Source: Absidia repens
Taxonomy: Eukaryota > Mucoromycota > Mucoromycetes > Mucorales > Cunninghamellaceae
DNA length: 64,000 nucleotides
Reading direction: 5' to 3'
Assembly: GCA_002105175.1 (NCBI GenBank)
Contig: MCGE01000011.1
Span: 62,001-126,000, forward strand
Positions within the stretch are counted from its first letter, which is position 1; each line of letters starts with the position of its first letter. The notes beneath the pieces were generated by a model. That model searched no databases and was not told the DNA's origin. It worked only from the letters and a program-made list of their open reading frames with translations. Positions 57,017 to 64,000 of the stretch are shown here, piece by piece. Made by a program: the position numbers and the translations under genes.

Positions 57017-59775
57017 CTAATCCGTTTTTCTTAACATCAAACGCTTGCCCACTTTTTTTGTAGAAGAGGCTGCCATCACACTTCCTGAAGTGCTACCACG
57101 ATGGGAAGAGGGTGTTGAGGACGCAGCATCATCCGAGTTCGACGTGCCAACCGAATATTGGTCTTCTTCACCATTGTCAAAGTAAGAATAACCATTCACC
57201 AAAGCATGTGCTTCCTATGGAACAGTAAATAAAAAGAGTAAGACTTCTTATTCTCACATGTTAAAAAAAAAACTAACAAAGTACACTTACTTCCATTGCC
57301 ATTAAGCGTTGTTTTTGGGACATGCCACCTGGGTACTTTTCATTGCTCATTAATTGCTGGATGTCAATCAAATATTGTTCCAATGTTGCCAATAATCGTT
57401 CTGTCTGTCTATGTTTCGATGAAGCCACAAACTACCATTCCAAAAAAAAAAAAAAAAAAAAAAATACATTAATATTTTCATCTTACATATTTCATGATGT
57501 GAGAAGAGTGATCTGACTTACAGAAATACCATCTTCCTTGATAATATAGCCAATACCAAAACCATCGGATACTACAGGCCCAAAACCAAAGAGACGAAGG
57601 GCAGGGTTACCACAGTTGGAAGTGCTCAAGATGGTTCGGTTGAGAGTACTCCAACCAGGATCCGTGAAGATCAAAGGTTTGTTTTCACCTCGATGGAGTC
57701 GTTCAGATAAACATTCGAGAGCATAAAGATGGCGATCTTGACCTTGTCCTTTGGCACAATCCCTAGTCAGTAGTGTGTGTTGTTTCAATGCGGTCCGTAA
57801 GGCATCCAGTTTCATTTGTGGTGTGCTGTCCTTGTTGTAGTAGGTTTTGACAAACGCCATAGATTCATCCGTTACACTGCGTACTGATTCCGTGCGACCA
57901 TGTAAAAAGGTCTTGGTCATTGCTGGTTCATAGGTACATTCTAATTTCCCATAAAGTCCATAATAGGCTGCTTGATAAGCCATCTGATAATCACACAACA
58001 AAAAAAAAAAGAAAAGAAAAAAAGATGAGTATATCTTACGTAAAAATGACTCTTCCCCTCATCATCAACATGATATTTTTTTTTTCAAACTTACTTGGAC
58101 AAAAGCATCGGGAGACATTTTCATATCGGTGATAAAATACTTGCCATAATTCGTGAATTCCAACACCTTGACTTCATTTTGGAGAATCAAATCCGATAAA
58201 CGAGTTTCTGCATATCGAATGCCTTGACTGAGTTCTTCCGTCATGTTCCATTCGATGCGACGAGGGTTGATATCAAAAGTAGAAGCATCTGAGCCAGATC
58301 GATCACGAGGAGGAGGACTTTTGTTTTTGTAAGAATGGAAGATGGATTTGGTTTGGCTGTTGATGGTTTTGGCAAATCTAAGAATGGTGTCGGTATAAAT
58401 ATCTGATACAAATCGTAAAACAGTATGACCATCCACACCTAATAAAAAATTGAAGTATGATGTCATTAATATTTTTTTTTTTTTCGTACACGTATATGTA
58501 TTTATATTAATAAATATTTTACCTGTGTGTTCAAAATTGATGCCAGCACTACCATTTTTACAAACAATGATCTACAATCCAACACCATCAGTTAATATTT
58601 GATATATAGAAAAATGATCATCTTTTTTTTTTTTTTTTTTTTTTTTTGGGTGCCATACCTGCAATTTGTCATACCATCGATTGGTGCAGGTTCCCACTTG
58701 CAAGCCTTTCTCCAATTTGTAAGTCCCACAAAGCATATTGGTAGACAGATCTTCCACCGTGGATGGCGCCACATGATCCAGGCAAACGACAAAGAGGGCC
58801 GAGTCCACCACCTTGAGCGCTTCACTGTTGTTGTTAGAATTGCTACTGTCCTTCTGTAACGATGTTCTTAACCTTGCCCAATTCCGTCGATTTTCTGTCG
58901 TCAAGACCCCTACGGCATGTTTGGCAATATCCTGGATAGGCACCTGGCTAGCATCGCGGACAATGGCACGCAAATTGGCAGCGATTTCTTTTTCAGTCAA
59001 CGCCACCGCACCGTTGGCATCAAAAACATCAAAGTGATAGAGTTGAGAGTGTGCCATGACCACTACGTGCTGGGACGCGGCAGGGCTGGCCGTCGACATG
59101 AAGCACCCATGTTCTTCGGTAGGCACTCGGGCGGTCGAAAACAGTCGGTTGAATTGGGACATACAGAGAGGTGTTCCACGGAAAACATCAGGCTCCAGTT
59201 CTTGGCGTCGCAAAGCATCGATAAACGTGATAGTAGAGGCAATGAGACTGGACGCACGGATAATTTGATCGTTGCGCTGAGGTGTAGGGTCATCTTCAAG
59301 AAGAAAGAATGGGTTCAAATTGAGCACCACTGAATTGCTGTGTTGGAGATAAGCATCATACCTAAGTTAATGAAAAGAAGAAGGAAAAAATGGATAACAA
59401 TGAGTATTTGCTTTAAGAAGGTGTGATCGAGAGTAGTCAACCTTACCAGAATTCTTCAATGTAAGACGATTGCGTTGTGGCATAAGACAAGAGTTTTTCT
59501 TGAAGTTCGGGTCCATCCTTTTCCAAAAACAAACGTACTGCTTCCTTTGTTCGTTCATGATCTTGTTGTGTCTATAAAGAAATAAAGTTAGTATGAAAAA
59601 GAACTTGAAGCGTCGAAGGTTTAGAGTTTAGACTTACTTGGAGAGGCTTCAACGCAGCAAGATAGCGTTTAGTAGTGGCCTCCAAATCTGGGACTGGCAG
59701 CTTTGGTAGTTTGTCTTGATACTTGAATGTTTCACCTTGATGTTCCATGTCCTTTGTAATCGTACTGTTGGTCAT
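57017..59775 (-). CDS. Carnitine O-acetyltransferase (Yat-like, probably cytosolic)
   Basis: Transfers acetyl groups between CoA and carnitine so acetyl units can enter mitochondria, needed for growth on acetate or fatty acids. Start ATG 59775-59773 (MTNSTITKDMEHQGETFKYQ); an in-frame ATG lies four codons upstream. Motifs in order: KLPKLPVPDLEATTKRYLAA (family N-terminus), NPFFLLEDD, RGTPLCMSQFNRLFSTARVP, HVVVMAHSQLYHFDV, CTNRWYDKLQ, the active-site segment INFEHTGVDGHTVLRF with catalytic His, MAYQAAYYGLYGK, ESVRSVTDESMAFVK, and FGFGPVVSDGFGIGYIIKED. The C-terminal extension is Ser/Asp-rich and ends LMLRKTD at the stop 57019-57017. No mitochondrial presequence and no peroxisomal tripeptide are seen, which favours Yat1/Yat2-like rather than Cat2. 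It converges with the Skt5-like gene 300 bases away. Confidence 0.92.
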
Positions 59776-61499
59776 GATAGGGGTCAAAGAATAAAAGAAG
59801 AAGAAGAAAAAAAAAAAAAAAAAAACGAAAGAAATGACGAAAGAAGCAAAACGTGGGGAATTTTATACCATTAAAAAAAAAGGGCCGTGAAATAATGTTT
59901 AAATTCCGTCACTAATCTTCGATTGGTTCCGTAATCCAATGCCTTTGCTGTTTTTTAAAGCGGAGAGGTGGTAGCAAATTTCGGTTGAAGGCAAACTTTA
60001 AAATACATATGTTCTTCCTTGATAATCCCGTTAAAGTAATAGAAACCTATGAATTTGTCACTGTGAGCCCATTAAACCCTATGCTTTGTACAACAATTCA
60101 TATGTCTAGCTCCTTTTCGTTTATCCGAACAAAAGTTCCGTTTGAAGATGATCTTTTTTATCCACTTTTTCATAATATAATTGATCAGCAAAAAATGATG
60201 ATCGAAGGCTTTTGTTTACAAATGTTGATAAAGATGAGAGGATAAACGGCGATGGAGAAGGATAATTATATGGGATTTGAAAAAATCAACACTTACAAAA
60301 TAGATAAAGGAATTTTCAGTCAGTATCGCTAAATCAGACATTTTGGAATTCCATGAATGAACTTTATAATATGAGACATGCTATGGTTTGAGGGTGTCAT
60401 TTTTCATTTTATAAAACGCAGATGTGATCATTGACTTGTTATTTGCGTTCTCACTGCATATCATCATCAAACATGTCGAAAAAGACACATGAATTTTCAC
60501 TTCCCGATCTCCAGGATTTGCTCAATTCGAAATTAACATACACTTTTTTCCCACGCCTCCAAGTCTCATCTTTTAGCCCATTTTCAACGACCTGCCAAGT
60601 CCTACATTCCTGCCCTTGTAAGGTACTATATACCTCTTGCCTGTTATGTGCATTTTTTTTTTCTTTTTGCTTCACCAACATGGGATTCAAACCTCAACCT
60701 GTGCTTGCTCCGAAAAGGCATTGTCATTGCGAGCGGAACTCGCCATATCATGAAATTTCAACATTGCCACAAAAAAAAGTATATGCATTATTTATCACAT
60801 GAATTACATAATAAGACACACGATTCCAAGATTTACTAAACTGAAAAACATGGAACCTACAATGTGCTGCATAGTAATGGGCTATATAGATCTATAAAAT
60901 AACCAGGCGAATGATAAATTTGGTAGGTATGATGCCTATTTATAGCACAAGGTCTATATAATGTGCCTGAAAAGAGGAATATATATACATATACATACAA
61001 GAGAGAACAGACCACAATAGTAATGACATTTATACTGCCATGCCTATATGAATCAGACGTTCATGTATGTTAATATAAATGAGGTTTTAAGCATTTCTAT
61101 TGGCTAATATTTTATGGTGTTGCAATACGTCTAAAATGTGTATAGCGCTACCTTTTGAGCCAAGTATCAATGTTTTAATTCTATGGCGCAATTCAGAGAG
61201 AAGGTAAAAGCATTTCGGTCCCACGAAATACGTTAACCGTATTAGTTTTCCTAGAAAATAAAACTTTTAACCCGGTAATATGACGGTAACGATGAAAAAA
61301 GCTGCGAAGCTACGCGATTGGCTGTTACTGTTACTTTTTAGAAAACAGCCTTGGGCATTTGTGGTTATTCAATTTTGGCTGAGTAGTCGAGGAATTACAA
61401 CAGCAGGGCGTTTGCTGAAGAAAAAAGTGGGATTTTACTGGACCAAAAAAATCACAACCCAATCCAACAGACAAGCTTTGGATACATTTCAAATTCCGC
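59776..61499. other. 1.7-kb stretch with no firm gene
   Basis: The first 100 bases (A20 at 59804-59824 on the plus strand) are the promoter side of the carnitine acetyltransferase. Frames at 59985-60245, 60431-60802 (including MSKKTHEFSLPDLQDLLN) and 61280-61633 show no recognised domain. The second has a possible donor after CCTTGTAAG and could be a small gene, but I cannot support it. Confidence 0.35.
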
Positions 61500-61800
61500 A
61501 CAGGTGCATTTTCTATTTTCTCCCAATTTTTTTATTTTTTCCACCACTCTCTTCTTTCCATTCTTGTTTTTTCTTCATCATTCAACTTCCACGAGGTTAT
61601 ATTGGACTTAGATTACTGTCAGGGCTAATTTAGAAGGGGTTTCAGCTAAGGGATTACAAGATACATGGGGAAACCCTTTCATTTTGGATCTAGGATTTAA
61701 CCAACCATTCGTTGACTTTTTGGGAGCATCCAATAGCTTAGTTTTGTGTTAGTTTATCCATAATTTGAATATATATCGAATAAAATATGTCTCGTTTTTA
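61500..61800 (+). repeat. Solo hairpin-core repeat
   Basis: Polypyrimidine tract (61508-61580), GGACTTAGATTACTGTCAGG, a decayed hairpin 1 (GGGGTTTCAGCTAAGGG), ACATGGGGAAACCCTTTCA (61662-61680), TTTTGGATCTAGGATTTAAC, and CGAATAAAATATGTCTC (about 61779). Confidence 0.7.
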
Positions 61801-63227
61801 CTTGCTTCAATGAAAAATGTCTCATTAGTCTTTCTCATGTGTTGTGTCATAGATCCCTTTTTTACCACCATCACCCCTTGTTGATTAGTGTTGATCAATG
61901 CTAAGTTTCAATAAAAGGTCTAGTTTTAGTCTTTCTCAATATCTTTTACAGCATACAGGCTCCTTTTTCAGAATTGTTCCTTCATTAATATTATTGTAGG
62001 TAATTCTTCAGATCTCACTTCCGCCCCCATGCTTCCTTAAATAGATTCTTCCATCAAATCCATTGTTATTATGAACCTTTTAACTTTAGTTTTAGTGTGT
62101 ACAAATATACTTCAATAAAATACACCTTTTTATCAACCATCTTCTGACCCATCAGAGAACGAACAATGTCTCGCTATTGTAGCTTTGTGAGTGCCTTACC
62201 AAACATTTGCTTTCTCCGTTCGCTCAGTATCACTACTTTTCTCCTCAAGACTCAATGAAACTGTTCGACATTCATACATCATCTACTTTTAAACTGAAGA
62301 TAGCCATATTTCTGCTGGACCAATTATATATATGAGTCTAGGTCGAGTTGTGTATGCAACCTCCGCTATATAGCTTTTTTGCACCGTATTCTAGCTTATC
62401 AATGACGACTTGCTCCGTCGTCGCTCGAGCCACAGTGGCCAGTAGACAGTTCTATCATAGGTCACGTAATATAAAACGTAGTCATATTTCTGCGATACTG
62501 TTCATATGTATCAATTGGCCTAAACCGTGCCGCCAGTGCAACCTCGCCTGCGAGAAATGTATACTTCGTTTGTAGAATCGGCTATCACACTATAGAAATT
62601 CCTTTGACTGGACATTTGGACAAAGCAAAGCAATCCATATTAATATAGGGGAATGATTAGGTGGGTTTACAAAAGCAAAATAAAAAGTTGCTCTTGTTTT
62701 CGCAGCTTGATGACATGCTTTATCAACGGAACCTTCTGTCATTTTTCCAAATAAGGAAGTACGTTTGTCTTTAAAAACTCCAGTTCTTTTTCCAACAATG
62801 TACTATATATACAACCCCTGGAGAAAATATTCTACCTTAAAGATGGGATTTGCGTTATATGATACATTATCATATACTATGATACTTGATAATAATAAAA
62901 CAACATCATTTGACAAGAAGGAGACAGCTGTATGAGAAAATGATATAAATAATAAGTCCAATATTTTATTGTTCAGAGATGATAAATAGATAAATAAATT
63001 AATGGCCAGAAAACGACATATAAATATATGAATAATAAAAATAATAAAATAATAATAATAAAGTAAAAAAAAAAAAAAAAGAGGAAGGGGGTAATGAAGT
63101 GCGTTTGTGTGTAATGGAATAAATGACAATATTATTGAAACAAATAACAAATAAAAAAGAAAGGATCAGGGAGAAGGTAAAACTACAGTTGAAGAAGAAA
63201 AAAATATAAAAAAAAGAGTCTAATAAA
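61801..63227. other. 1.4-kb stretch without a supported gene
   Basis: AT-rich. TTTCAATAAAAGG at 61907 and CAATAAAATACACC at 62113 look like ends of further decayed core copies or transcripts. A 75-codon frame at 62348-62575 has four Cys (PCRQCNLACEKC) but no clear domain. The last 300 bases are the 3' flank of the P5B ATPase. Confidence 0.35.
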
Positions 63228-63345
63228 CTAAACATCAACCTTGAGACGGTCGACAGGGAATTTGCGTGCAAGCCATGCATGGACAGGTCCCAATACCACC
63301 AGCTAAAATAAAATAATTGTGAGTTAATTGAATCCTAGTAATGGT

Positions 63346-63392
<47 letters not shown>

Positions 63393-64000
63393 TACCCTTT
63401 CATAAGCCAAAGCAGTAGCCATGTTACCAAGACACAGACCCCAAAGTCGCCATCTAAATTCGGAGGGCATCACATTCATTCCCAAAGGTGTGTTGTAGTT
63501 TTCGACGTCAGTGGGTGGCACAGGGTACTCGAATTGTTCCAAGACCGATTTTGTCCCACAGTTAAATCTGAACAAGCAGCCAAAGCGATTGGGATCGGCC
63601 AACAACCAGTAAGAAACAATGGTGAAATACAAGAGCCATAAGAAGACCAAAACATAGTTGCGATAGAACGCTTGACGGAATTTGTAACCGAAGTTGAAGA
63701 CAGCAGCATTGTTGATGAATTGGAAGAGACACACAAGGGCAAGCACTTCGGCTTCATAATTATCGGCCAATAACCACCACTTGGAGATGTCCACAGCATT
63801 CGAGTCGAATTCGTTGCAACGGAACCAAGATTGTTTGAAGAGCATGTAGAAGGCACAGCACAAGTAGATCCAGTTGATACTGACAAGACCCAAACATGAC
63901 GCTAAAGTTTGAGGACCCAATAAACGAGCAGTAGGACGGATGTTTTCAAGACGGTCAGCAGCCTTGGATTGAGATAGACCCCATGTCATAAAGACAGTAA
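63228..64000 (-). CDS. P5B-type cation-transporting ATPase (Ypk9/ATP13A2-like), C-terminal part
   Basis: The C-terminal membrane domain of a P5B ATPase, a lysosomal/vacuolar polyamine and metal-linked pump. The frame is open to the right edge. Motifs: SKAADRLENIRPTARLLGPQ, a helix LASCLGLVSINWIYLCCAFY, SWFRCNEFDSNAVDISKWWL, EAEVLALVCLFQFINNAAVF, FGYKFRQAFYRNYVLVFLWL and LADPNRFGCLFRFNCGT, which is characteristic of P5B. An intron (about 63390-63304) carries a ~46-base A run just after the donor. The last exon encodes LVVLGPVHAWLARKFPVDRL then KVDV with the stop at 63230-63228. Catalytic DKTG and ATP-binding parts are outside the window. Confidence 0.88.

Noticed and set aside
60431..60802. 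123-codon frame with MSKKTHEFSLPDLQDLLN
   Set aside because: No domain, no clear homologue and an ambiguous splice signal inside. I cannot support it as a gene.
62348..62575. 75-codon frame with CRQCNLACEKC
   Set aside because: Cys spacing does not match a known finger, and no flanking exons extend it.

Overview
The window is eukaryotic and reads as an AT-rich fungal genome, most likely an early-diverging fungus of the Mucoromycota type. Nearly every gene is split by short GT-AG introns of about 50-100 bases. The gene set is fungal: an Ugo1-like mitochondrial fusion carrier, a Skt5/Chs4-type chitin synthase activator, a Kre9/Knh-like GPI-anchored wall protein, a fused cytochrome b5/L-lactate dehydrogenase and a P5B ATPase. 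Intergenic DNA is crowded with related dispersed repeats and non-LTR retrotransposon ends. I cannot name the species from sequence alone.

Layout: 0-2.7 kb holds retroelement debris: the 5' part of a zinc-knuckle ORF1 running off the left edge, a 569-bp near-perfect inverted repeat, and two retroelement 3' ends. 3.3-15.2 kb is one complete VPS13 gene with about 33 exons. 15.2-19.4 kb is a block of dispersed repeats and minisatellites. 19.8-20.8 kb is a Tra2-like RRM/SR splicing protein; 21.1-22.9 kb is an Ugo1-like protein. 23.0-25.8 kb is repeats again. 26.3-34.2 kb carries a WHIM/PHD chromatin protein, a cytochrome b5-type lactate dehydrogenase and an FHA-forkhead transcription factor. 34.6-37.3 kb is repeat-rich. 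37.3-41.3 kb has a four-pass membrane protein, a His/Tyr-rich unknown and the GPI wall protein. 43.2-51.6 kb has a HET-domain protein with broken frames, an intronless FAD monooxygenase and an MFS transporter. 53.7-59.8 kb has the Skt5-like protein and a carnitine acetyltransferase, convergent. 63.2-64.0 kb holds the C-terminus of a P5B ATPase running off the right edge.

There are no operons. Shared themes are lipid/membrane traffic and mitochondria (VPS13, Ugo1-like, lactate dehydrogenase, carnitine acetyltransferase), cell wall (Skt5-like, GPI protein), nuclear regulation (RRM/SR, PHD, forkhead) and possibly detoxification (monooxygenase plus MFS pump).

The most unusual material is non-coding. 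A dispersed repeat family has at least eleven copies on both strands of a core with two small hairpins; one stem varies in a base-pair-preserving way between copies. The core occurs alone or inside a roughly 1.2-kb ORF-less composite with one to three copies of a ~115-bp GC-rich module. Other points are the long foldback sequence, a shared hairpin before AATAAA at retroelement 3' ends, an asymmetric placement of A-tracts and T-tracts in introns, and three coding-frame breaks that each lie at an A6/A7 run and each look one A short.
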